Shown in pieces: positions 8,781 through 16,293 of a stretch of DNA of 64,000 nt (position 1 is the stretch's first letter; each line of letters begins with the position of its first letter). The stretch is from positions 1-64,000 of the forward strand of contig DCGR01000097.1 of the NCBI GenBank assembly GCA_002315285.1. The letters are read 5' to 3'. Below the pieces are notes generated by a model. It was not told the DNA's origin and did no database searches. It was given only the letters and a program-made list of their open reading frames with translations. The position numbers and the translations under genes are program-made. Source of the stretch: Bacteroides sp. UBA1773 (lineage in GTDB: Bacteria; Bacteroidota; Bacteroidia; Bacteroidales; Bacteroidaceae).

Positions 8781-8885
8781 ATTTCCAAGAAGGATTCTAC
8801 CCCCCCTAAAAATTTGCAAATTATTGATTTTATGTAACTTACAAACAACACCAAACTTATTTCATGAACATTATTGATTGTGCAT

Positions 8886-9692
8886 TTACCGACTGACGCT
8901 CCGGCTTGTGCATGAGGCCTTGCAAACCTGTTTGTGCTTTCGATCGATTCCCCAAAGATTGCCTTGTGAATCAAGGGCTATGCCTTGTCCATTAAAAGGA
9001 ATGTCGATGGTGTCTGTAAGCTGGAGTCGCATTCCATAGGGTGGAAAATCCAAGACAAAGAGTTTCTGGGCATCGTGCCCCGTACAATAGAATTTGCCAT
9101 CGACAAACAATCCTCCTGACAGACTATTGGGATGGAGCTCGTCCAAAAGCTCCTTTGGAAGTATCCATCCTTGAAGACGGTGCCAATCATCGTCAAACTG
9201 CACTATCTGCGTCCAAGATGCGTCCTTTAGCATCTCTCCTCCTACATTGTATCCGCTTCTGTCATAATGTGCAAAACAGACATACCAACAACCGACACCT
9301 CGTACCACCCAAGTGCATGAACCCGCATTGATGCCAAGACTGATGGTACGGACATGCTCCAGTGTCCGAGGATTGAACACTTCGATGGAACTTGCCATGG
9401 GCACATCCGGATAATTGGAATGGGAACAGTAGAGTAAACCGTCAACAACAATGCCTCCATCAAAATGTTTGATGAGCCGCGCGTCGGATTCACTCCATGT
9501 AGTAACCGAGTCGCCCTTGAGCGTATATTTGGAGATGCTCTGATTGCCGATGGCATAGAAGCTTTCGGAATCGACCGCCACTCCCTGAATGGCATTGGAA
9601 GATGAGAATGTCTCAACGATATGATAATTCTGCGACATGACTTCTCCAGTTACAAGAGCGAAGGTACAGAAGAGTATAAACCTGATTTTCAT
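8886..9692 (-). CDS. secreted beta-propeller-like protein of unknown function
   Basis: The start at 9692 gives a signal peptide (MKIRFILFCTFALVTGEVMSQ, cut after about residue 21), so the protein is exported; the frame stays open upstream but without a leader. The mature 247 residues show repeated strand patterns typical of propellers: QGVAVDSESFYAIGN, DGGIVVDGLLYCSHS, SGGLFVDGKFYCTGHD, GIALDSQGNLWGID. Such proteins are sometimes labelled cycloisomerase or NHL-like; no catalytic residues can be named. It follows the unrecognised 388-residue gene by 46 bases and probably ends the sugar-cluster transcript. It could bind or monitor an extracellular glycan product (inference). Confidence 0.65.
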   Translation of the reverse strand: MKIRFILFCTFALVTGEVMSQNYHIVETFSSSNAIQGVAVDSESFYAIGNQSISKYTLKGDSVTTWSESDARLIKHFDGGIVVDGLLYCSHSNYPDVPMASSIEVFNPRTLEHVRTISLGINAGSCTWVVRGVGCWYVCFAHYDRSGYNVGGEMLKDASWTQIVQFDDDWHRLQGWILPKELLDELHPNSLSGGLFVDGKFYCTGHDAQKLFVLDFPPYGMRLQLTDTIDIPFNGQGIALDSQGNLWGIDRKHKQVCKASCTSRSVSR

Positions 9693-9738
9693 AAGACATG
9701 CGTTATAATAAGGGAACAGATCCATAGACAAAACTAAC

Positions 9739-10905
9739 CTATTTCCCAAACGAATCTATCCTAAAATCCACAACATAAGGACGTTTATTGGCATCCTTTC
9801 CACGCTTCAAGAATACGATGAGTTCAACAACCGAACCAACCGAAGGTACAACCTGTTTTGACTGCAACAATTGTTCAGACAAATAGCCCATGGTATATGA
9901 TGGCTCTGTGGTTCCCAGCTCTACCAGAGGCAGGCCATCGGTAAGTTCCCATGCACAATATTGCGGACTTGTATTGACTCGCGTGATTCGTACCTTACGA
10001 TAGCCAAATAGCTGTGCCCCTTCTTCGACCGAATACACCTTATTTATTAAGGCACTTTTGAAACGGCCATTTTGAGGAATGATAGGGATGAAACTAACAT
10101 ACTGACCTACAGCAGGACGAATGTTCGACTTTACAGCCACAAAATGGCATGAAGAATTGTCGAAAATGTGCACATGATCGTGATTAAAATCGATGTGTTC
10201 GACATAGCCTATCAATAATGGAAACAATTCGGGAATAGGACGAGGTTCCAATATGGCAGCCTCTGCCCGCCAAGTCTCATCTCGCAATCCAGCCTTGACA
10301 TTTCGCAAAAGCACACGAAACAAGCGGTTCGGAATGTCAGCATAGCGCAAGCGACAAAAAGCAGTAAGTGTGTGTACCTCGGTAGTAATGTCCGTTCCAT
10401 CAGCTGCGACCAAACGAGCAAACGTGATGGCACGTCCGCGTACTTCGGAAGTGAATACAGAGGTGACAATCATCGGGACGAAAGGTTCCGACAAAGAAAA
10501 TCCCTTTTTGCGAATGAGCGGAGCAAGAACCATTTCCAATTCCTCATCCAGCCGTTCGTCGGGGTGAAACAGCAAGGAATAAACGTATGCTTTGGACAAC
10601 CGTTCCACCAATGAAGGATACGACTTTCCCGATGCATCAATATGGACCTCACTATCTTCTTTCCGCAAATTCTCCAACCCCCATGCCTCGAGAAAAGGCA
10701 CAAAGTGAAAATCCGGATACATTGTAGCCATTCTCACCGCCACCGACAAGATAGCAGAATGTAACCGGGAGGGCCTTGGGATGTTAGATTCCATATAAGA
10801 AGCCAAGATTCGGCGTAACTCCACCGACGGCTGTTTCCCAATGCCTTCGTTAAGCGTTCGTAACGTGTCCCACCCATGAGACTGTTGTGATGAATCCATA
10901 AGCAT
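9739..10905 (-). CDS. unrecognised protein of the sugar-kinase cluster, 388 residues
   Basis: I do not recognise this protein. It is soluble, without leader or membrane segment. Residues 1 to about 230 look mainly helical (SAILSVAVRMATMYPDF, RLFRVLLRNVKAGLRDE). From about 235 the sequence turns beta-rich: IGYVEHIDFNHDHVHIFDN, CHFVAVKSNI, GQYVSFIPIIPQ, ending in VVELIVFLKRGKD, a pattern that could be an OB or cold-shock-like fold (weak inference). Start is 10905 (MLMDSS) or the second Met at 10899. It begins 8 bases after the cytidylyltransferase-GHMP fusion stops, so the two are probably co-transcribed and may act together. Confidence 0.6.
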   Translation of the reverse strand: MLMDSSQQSHGWDTLRTLNEGIGKQPSVELRRILASYMESNIPRPSRLHSAILSVAVRMATMYPDFHFVPFLEAWGLENLRKEDSEVHIDASGKSYPSLVERLSKAYVYSLLFHPDERLDEELEMVLAPLIRKKGFSLSEPFVPMIVTSVFTSEVRGRAITFARLVAADGTDITTEVHTLTAFCRLRYADIPNRLFRVLLRNVKAGLRDETWRAEAAILEPRPIPELFPLLIGYVEHIDFNHDHVHIFDNSSCHFVAVKSNIRPAVGQYVSFIPIIPQNGRFKSALINKVYSVEEGAQLFGYRKVRITRVNTSPQYCAWELTDGLPLVELGTTEPSYTMGYLSEQLLQSKQVVPSVGSVVELIVFLKRGKDANKRPYVVDFRIDSFGK

Positions 10906-10913
10906 TAACGAAA

Positions 10914-12095
10914 TTACATGCCACTACGTCGGATACGCAGTTCTATCGCCTCGGAATGGTTGTCACTAAATACTGTAGCATCATTCACCACACAAGCCAA
11001 ATATCCACCAGCACCGGCACCCGACAATTTCCATGCCAACACATCGGGATCAACTGCCCAACGGTCGATATGGCTCTGAACCGTACCTTGTATCATAGCT
11101 GGAAACATTGCCACCTGAGCCTCGAACGAAGCTTGGAGATATTTGGCAAATCCATCGAGGCAAAGGCTCATGATGGATTGCCAACACTTGTCTGCCGCAA
11201 CAGCAAGGGCTTGTACCTTGGCACGGGTAATGTCCTTCCCTTCCACAATACTACAACCAATCGGACGGGCATCAATAGGAATAAGTGCCAGATGACTTTC
11301 GAGCCACCGAAGAACGGACTCGTCCTCACTACTCTCTATACGTTCGGGCCAGAAGTGATTGTCGTAATAATGGCGACAAAGACCTGGCACACAGATGCCG
11401 ATGGCATCCTGCGCACCACTGATAATGCCATCCTCACGCTCAGGATTATTCTCGAAACAGAACACCAAGCGGGCGAGAGTCTCGGGATTCATATTGGGAA
11501 GCTGATAAGGCCAAATACGTTTGATGTGGTTGCGTGTGGAAGTCGATAATCCACAACGCTCGCGTATCTCGAACGATGGCTCAAGGGAAATGGTAATGGC
11601 CCAGCCAGGAGCATGACAGCTTACGTAAGGCTGGTCAATCCACGTGCCGGCAAGGTCGAGACGCGTAGGTATCTGGCAAGGGCTCTTCTTCAGGTCGGTA
11701 GAAGAACGAGCCTCCAATCCTTGCTGCGGGACACGCTCAAGGACAACATACTCCATGCCACGCTCCTCACAAACCTTGCGTTTGGCATCACTTCCTCCAT
11801 CGGAATTGACCACCAGAATGTCCGGACGGACAATGTCGAGTGTCGGCAAGAAATCAAGAATACCATCGCCTTGATTGATAAACGCCTCCTTGACATAACG
11901 AATGCTGCGTACCATGAACAGACGTTCCTGCTCGGAATATACGGTCTTATGATTCTTATAATGAAGAATGGTGCAATCGGAACCTATGCCTACATACAAA
12001 TCGCCATACTGTGCAGCCTGACGGAAAAACTCCACATGACCAGAATGAAGCAAGTCGTAACAACCCGACACAAATACTTTCTTTCGCTTTTCCAT
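10914..12095 (-). CDS. cytidylyltransferase-family nucleotidyltransferase fused to GHMP kinase-like domain
   Basis: A two-domain cytoplasmic protein of 393 residues. Residues 1 to about 135 are a tagD/HldE-C type nucleotidyltransferase: FVSGCYDLLHSGHVEFF with the HxGH motif at 17-20, YSEQERLFMVRSIRYV, and SSTDLKK near 131-137 in place of the family's ISTS loop. Residues from about 140 resemble GHMP kinases: PTRLDLAGTWIDQP as motif 1 and WKLSGAGAGGYLACVV near 350 as motif 3. Motif 2, normally GLGSSAA, reads DGIISGAQDAIG here, so ATP binding may be altered or lost. Predicted role: phosphorylate a sugar at C1 and activate it with a nucleotide, analogous in design to Fkp or HldE. Substrate unknown. 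GH29 fucosidase lies 17 bases upstream. Confidence 0.78.
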   Translation of the reverse strand: MEKRKKVFVSGCYDLLHSGHVEFFRQAAQYGDLYVGIGSDCTILHYKNHKTVYSEQERLFMVRSIRYVKEAFINQGDGILDFLPTLDIVRPDILVVNSDGGSDAKRKVCEERGMEYVVLERVPQQGLEARSSTDLKKSPCQIPTRLDLAGTWIDQPYVSCHAPGWAITISLEPSFEIRERCGLSTSTRNHIKRIWPYQLPNMNPETLARLVFCFENNPEREDGIISGAQDAIGICVPGLCRHYYDNHFWPERIESSEDESVLRWLESHLALIPIDARPIGCSIVEGKDITRAKVQALAVAADKCWQSIMSLCLDGFAKYLQASFEAQVAMFPAMIQGTVQSHIDRWAVDPDVLAWKLSGAGAGGYLACVVNDATVFSDNHSEAIELRIRRSGM

Positions 12096-12112
12096 AATTT
12101 CTGTTTTTCATC

Positions 12113-14194
12113 TTATCGCCACTCCAGACGCAGGTTGTGAAGTTCGCTGTCGGCATGACGTGAACTACAATCAGTACGAGTCAGACTTATCCGATGCGAT
12201 TTGCCTGCATGAAAGTCATCCTTGCCGAGAGTGAGCCTATATACGGTTTGGTCAGCAGCAACCCGAATCATCGATTCAAGCACGCGCTCGTTGCGGTTGT
12301 AGGAGCGCAATACGATTTGGTTCTCACCTTTCTTCAGAGTCACCAATACCTTTTCTTCGCGATAAGAGCAACGGAAAGGATTGAGGTGTTTCATGACAGA
12401 AAGCCCATTCACAAACAAATCGACACCGTTTCCGGCTCCCACCTCCAACACGATGTCTTGCGTGCATGGTGAAGTGATGGTCTCCATCATGTACATGGTA
12501 TCGAAAGGACGTCCCTCGATAGTGACACGCGACTGTGATGTCTCTGTCCACGGAATGACAACCTGTCCGTCTGGCATCTTCCCGGAAGAAAATGCTACTT
12601 CCTTCTCCATGGCGAAACCATGCCGAACCACACGACACCAACGACGTGCCGACTCCACGACGGGTGTGTAGCGTAGTTGCTGCGCATTGGTTTGTCCCAA
12701 GGTGCAACACCGTTCGTTGCCATCGACTACCACCGAAACAGCCTTTCCGGCATCACTGGCCGTAAACACAAAACCTGCCTGCTTGCCTTTGTGCTTGGTA
12801 TCAATATTCCAACAATAACCCACTTCGCTACGTTCGTTGGAATAGTAGTCCTGACAATTATAACTGCTGACGGCTATACGGGTATTCATCAGCGTAGCAT
12901 CTTCCGGCTGGATTGCACTGCCAAATTCAAGCCGCACGACTTGGATATCCCCCTCATACGCTTCAGGCAATAGTCTCACCACCAACTTGCCCCTCTGCTG
13001 CACTACTGTGGCTGGTCCAGACACTCCGACAAGCCTATCGGCCACCGAAGGTAAAGTAATCTCACCGGATTCAGGACGTACACCCGAGAGGATGAGATTC
13101 ATCTTGTTGTCGTTGCGAGTAATTCCTCCCCAACTGAAGGGTTGCTGATAAGGACTCCCTTCGCAAGCGTATATCACATCGCCATTCAACCGAAGCCACG
13201 CACCTATCTCCTTGAGCACCTCTGCCTCCCAAGGAACCACCTCGCCCAAACCCGTAGGACCGATGTTGAGCAGATAATTGCCACCACCAGCCACTACACG
13301 TATCAGGCAGCAAAGCTTTTCGTGTGCTTTCGCATGTGCATCGCCACGTTCCTGCCAACTGCGATACCCCCATGTGGCATCGAACATGGAAGCAGGACAC
13401 TGCCAGGCCGTTTGAAGAGATGCCTCAGGATAAAAGTTATCGCCCATGACAGCAAAGTCGTACTGCCCGTTGCCCAAGCGACCACTTACCATACACTCGG
13501 GTTGATGCTGATGTACCAGATCGTAAAGTTGCTTGCTTTGCTGTGGCGTCAGACTTCCCATGTCGAACCACAGTTCACTGATGTTCCCATAGTTGGTGAC
13601 CAATTCACGAACCTGATTCAGATTCAACTGATGATGCACATCCGGAATGACATTGGCATTATGACTGGTAATGCTTGACGCTCCAGGATGATGCCAGTCG
13701 ATAAGAGAATAATACAAGCCAAAACTGATACCTCCACGATGGCACGCATCGGAGAGTTCGGCAATGAAATCACGGTGGCATCCCGCACTGTCGTAAGAGT
13801 TGAAAGTGGTAGTGGCTGTACGGAAAAGACAGAACCCATCGTGATGTTTTGAAGTGATCACAATGGAACGCATCCCCGCCTGCTTGGCCAATGCCACAAT
13901 GGCATCGGCATCAAACCGTTCAGGATTGAACTGGTCGGCAAGTCGTTCATACACATCACCATAAATGCCAGCATGTGCCTGAATCTGTTCGCTATACCCC
14001 CGACTGATCTGCCGTCCATCCCATACTCCACCAAGCATGGAATACAAGCCGAAATGAATGAACATGGAATACTTGTTGTCATGCCAACTTTGGGCAGTGA
14101 CCTGTTCAGACCGTACACCTGCCAACAAAACAGGACAACAAACCTGCGACACGCAAAGCAGGACAAACAATCTGATTATGGCTTTCTTCATCAC
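12113..14194 (-). CDS. secreted alpha-L-fucosidase, GH29
   Basis: Releases terminal alpha-L-fucose from glycans, probably in the periplasm. The leader is MMKKAIIRLFVLLCVSQVCC with cleavage near LLAG. The GH29 barrel spans about residues 30-350: MFIHFGLYSMLGG, ITSKHHDGFCLF, GLYYSLIDWHHP, ISELWFDMGS (the Asp near 210 is the expected nucleophile) and GGGNYLLNIGPTGLGE. Another 330 residues follow that look like beta-sandwich modules (FNSYDSA-type patterns are absent there; VNGLSVMKHLNPF and LVTLKKGENQIVLRSYN resemble a carbohydrate-binding domain). Length of 693 is long for the family because of this extension. Neighbours are a thioredoxin-like lipoprotein (27 bases upstream) and the nucleotidyltransferase-kinase fusion. 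Confidence 0.93.
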   Translation of the reverse strand: MMKKAIIRLFVLLCVSQVCCPVLLAGVRSEQVTAQSWHDNKYSMFIHFGLYSMLGGVWDGRQISRGYSEQIQAHAGIYGDVYERLADQFNPERFDADAIVALAKQAGMRSIVITSKHHDGFCLFRTATTTFNSYDSAGCHRDFIAELSDACHRGGISFGLYYSLIDWHHPGASSITSHNANVIPDVHHQLNLNQVRELVTNYGNISELWFDMGSLTPQQSKQLYDLVHQHQPECMVSGRLGNGQYDFAVMGDNFYPEASLQTAWQCPASMFDATWGYRSWQERGDAHAKAHEKLCCLIRVVAGGGNYLLNIGPTGLGEVVPWEAEVLKEIGAWLRLNGDVIYACEGSPYQQPFSWGGITRNDNKMNLILSGVRPESGEITLPSVADRLVGVSGPATVVQQRGKLVVRLLPEAYEGDIQVVRLEFGSAIQPEDATLMNTRIAVSSYNCQDYYSNERSEVGYCWNIDTKHKGKQAGFVFTASDAGKAVSVVVDGNERCCTLGQTNAQQLRYTPVVESARRWCRVVRHGFAMEKEVAFSSGKMPDGQVVIPWTETSQSRVTIEGRPFDTMYMMETITSPCTQDIVLEVGAGNGVDLFVNGLSVMKHLNPFRCSYREEKVLVTLKKGENQIVLRSYNRNERVLESMIRVAADQTVYRLTLGKDDFHAGKSHRISLTRTDCSSRHADSELHNLRLEWR

Positions 14195-14221
14195 ACTCGA
14201 TTTTAAGCATTACTAAAGTTA

Positions 14222-14977
14222 TCAGTCGATATGCTTCAATATGTCGTCTATCCAATTACCACGTGCGAGAATAGTTCCGTCAGGATCAATGAGCACAAAG
14301 GCAGGGATGGCACGAACCCCATATTGCACAGTCGGAGAACCTTGACGACCTCCCGTAAAGATTACCGGCCAAGTAATACCCAAATCCGACATGGCCTTGC
14401 GGGTGTCATCGACCGAATTTTCCCAAACTGCAACACCCACAATATCCACCTTTCCAGACTGATTCAATCCCAGTAAATGATTGCGTATGGCTTCTCGACA
14501 AGGACCACACCACGAAGCCCAGAAATCAACCAACGAGGGCTTGTCGCCTCCGACAAATGAACTCAGCCTCCGCATCTCACCCGTAAGCGGGTCGGTGCCC
14601 TCGATTTCCATATAAGTCTTGCCTGGCGCAGCAAGCGACTCATTTTTCACCGACTCGATTTTCACTTTTACCGTCTCATTATTGCGTATCATTTCAGAAG
14701 CCTTAGCATAAAGGACCAACGCCTCTTGAGAATCACAATAGCCAGAAATGAGCTGCACAAACAAGTCAAGTCCGACACTATCTTCCTTATGCGATGCATA
14801 GGCATCTAACAATAAAGCATGAAGCCTATCCATTTGCTCCTCGCGCGTGAGTGTAGAATCGGCAACAATCTCATCATACGCACAATTTATTTCTTCCAGA
14901 CTCGACTGTGAATGGTTGCTTTTACAACTACTCACAAGGACAACCAATACGACTATTACACAAACACATTTTTTCAT
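14222..14977 (-). CDS. TlpA/ResA-like thioredoxin lipoprotein
   Basis: A 251-residue thiol-disulfide oxidoreductase anchored in the cell envelope. The lipobox VSSC is at residues 15-18 after a hydrophobic leader, so it is a lipoprotein. Residues 20 to about 110 form a helical region seen in Bacteroidetes TlpA-like proteins. Then comes a redoxin domain with DFWASWCGPCREA (CxxC active site), VGVAVWENSVDDTR and the cis-Pro segment VRAIPAFVLIDPDG. It is first in a probable transcript with the fucosidase, led by a promoter at 15162-15193. Its link to sugar metabolism is unclear; it may keep exported cysteines reduced or oxidised. Confidence 0.88.
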   Translation of the reverse strand: MKKCVCVIVVLVVLVSSCKSNHSQSSLEEINCAYDEIVADSTLTREEQMDRLHALLLDAYASHKEDSVGLDLFVQLISGYCDSQEALVLYAKASEMIRNNETVKVKIESVKNESLAAPGKTYMEIEGTDPLTGEMRRLSSFVGGDKPSLVDFWASWCGPCREAIRNHLLGLNQSGKVDIVGVAVWENSVDDTRKAMSDLGITWPVIFTGGRQGSPTVQYGVRAIPAFVLIDPDGTILARGNWIDDILKHID

Positions 14978-15161
14978 ACTCTATCTCGTCTTGCACTGAC
15001 TTTGAAGTGGCAAGTTGCCGTTCAATGATTTCAAAAACATTCTCTCATGAAATATAAAAGCTTTGCTTTTGCTTGTCACACACCAAAAGATTTGCTGACA
15101 AACAAGACAAACAAACGCTGAAAGACATTGAGCACCAATCCTAACGCAATCTATTTCGATG

Positions 15162-15193
15162 CAAATATATATACAATCCAATAAATTTACAAT
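15162..15193 (-). promoter_or_regulatory. Bacteroidetes-type promoter of the tlpA-like/fucosidase transcript
   Basis: On the minus strand the -7 box TATATTTG (15162-15169) is a perfect TAnnTTTG. An ATTG lies 20 bases upstream as -33 element (15190-15193). The next gene start is about 185 bases downstream. Confidence 0.6.
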
Positions 15194-15360
15194 TTTTTTC
15201 ATCAAATTCGGCGCAATCAACTCAAAAATAACTTTTACAATCACTCATGTCAATGTCTTTATGTCGCTCTCAACTCTTGTTACAAGCATGTTACATATAC
15301 CATTCAATGCAAAGCCAACAATTACCTATTGTAGCTACGTGTCGGTTATGCAGCATAAAA

Positions 15361-15448
15361 GAAAATTTACTGGTCTCTCGTGAAAAATTAGAGTACAGTA
15401 AAATAATTTTCTGTACAGTAATTTTCACCGAGAGCCCAGTAATTTTCC
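15361..15448. repeat. 88-base imperfect palindrome (long hairpin)
   Basis: The left arm reads GAAAATTTACTGGTCTCTCG and continues through GTACAG; the right arm mirrors it through CTGTAC to CGAGAGCCCAGTAATTTTCC. Arms are about 44 bases with only a few mismatches and a slipped pairing. On the minus strand it begins 70 bases after the nucleotidyltransferase stop and is followed by TTTTCTTTTATG, so it could end that transcript. The nested structure and length are more like an intergenic repeat or small mobile palindrome than a plain terminator. Confidence 0.75.
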
Positions 15449-15517
15449 AATCGTTCACACAACAACACGAAGCAAAAAATATGTGAACATGCACATAGTT
15501 CATACCTCGTACTGGCA

Positions 15518-16258
15518 TCAACCCACGACAATGCCCCTATACGTCTGCTGTACGAGCTGATAACTTGCCAAATTGCCGATATCGTACCGACAACCTGGCA
15601 TTTGCATTGCATGGACCGTAGTCTGGGTACAAAGCCAAGCGATGTAGCTTCCAGGAGCATCAGTTCCGCAGCCGCTCTCGATGCCTTTCCTTACAAGACG
15701 AGCATCCTGACGCGTGTAATAGTAAAAAGGCGGACAGCACCAATGGCTGGCTGGAGCAGGAGACTTCTCCGTAAGCAACAACACACGGTCGGTGTCATCG
15801 ACCGTAGCCACTCCTGACCTGAGGAGACGCTTCTCGTCGGACTCATAATAGCGCATGATGGCTGAAGTGCCTTTTTGCTGGGCGTAAGCAATAAACTTGG
15901 TCAGGCTAAAATCAAGCACATTATCGCCTGCTATTACCAGCATGTCATCGTAGAGATGCAAGCTTTCGATGGCATACAGAATGTCCTTTACGGCTCCCAA
16001 GCGGGTTTCATTAGTGGAAGTGCCATCATCGACTACCGTGATATGTTGTGTCTTTCTTAATGCCCATTCCGTAAAGTGATGGGCAAAGCGATGATTCGAA
16101 ATAACTACATACTGATCGATGACGCCGGCCGTGTCAATGTCATCGACCAACCAATCGAGTATGGTCTTGTCGCTTACCTTCAACAAAGGTTTGGGAAAAT
16201 TTTCGGTTAAGGGATACAAACGGGTGGCATAACCAGCTGCCAATATGATGCACTTCAT
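15518..16258 (-). CDS. sugar-1-phosphate nucleotidyltransferase
   Basis: A 246-residue cytoplasmic enzyme expected to join a sugar-1-phosphate to an NTP, giving an NDP-sugar. The N-terminus MKCIILAAGYATRLYPLT with NFPKPLLKV is the nucleotide-binding signature of the RmlA/GlmU family. VIAGDNVLDFSL is the metal-binding Asp region, and GTDAPGSYIAWLC is the sugar-site region. No acyltransferase tail is present. It follows the galactokinase-like gene by 35 bases, so the pair probably forms a kinase plus pyrophosphorylase salvage route. The nucleotide and sugar cannot be read from the sequence. Confidence 0.85.
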   Translation of the reverse strand: MKCIILAAGYATRLYPLTENFPKPLLKVSDKTILDWLVDDIDTAGVIDQYVVISNHRFAHHFTEWALRKTQHITVVDDGTSTNETRLGAVKDILYAIESLHLYDDMLVIAGDNVLDFSLTKFIAYAQQKGTSAIMRYYESDEKRLLRSGVATVDDTDRVLLLTEKSPAPASHWCCPPFYYYTRQDARLVRKGIESGCGTDAPGSYIAWLCTQTTVHAMQMPGCRYDIGNLASYQLVQQTYRGIVVG

Positions 16259-16293
16259 TACTTCATGTATAAAAAACAGTTCAACTGAAACGA

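Larger units (their letters stand above)
14978..15517. other. 540-base intergenic region with promoter and long hairpin
   Basis: AT-rich stretch between the nucleotidyltransferase and tlpA-like genes, both on the minus strand. It holds a minus-strand promoter (15162-15193) with a leader of about 180 bases to the tlpA-like start, a long hairpin repeat (15361-15448) and a short palindrome, TATGTG-6-CACATA (about 15480-15497). Small open frames here show no family resemblance and read through the hairpin, so I do not call them genes. Confidence 0.6.

Noticed and set aside
8800..8806. Seven-C tract before the CapD-like gene as a phase-variation switch
   Set aside because: It lies upstream of the preferred start at 8780 and is short; nothing else supports switching.
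13142..13678. Plus-strand frame of 178 codons
   Set aside because: Antisense shadow of the GH29 fucosidase gene.
15159..15486. Small plus-strand frames in the 540-base gap
   Set aside because: They run through the long hairpin, show no family pattern and lack a promoter on that strand.
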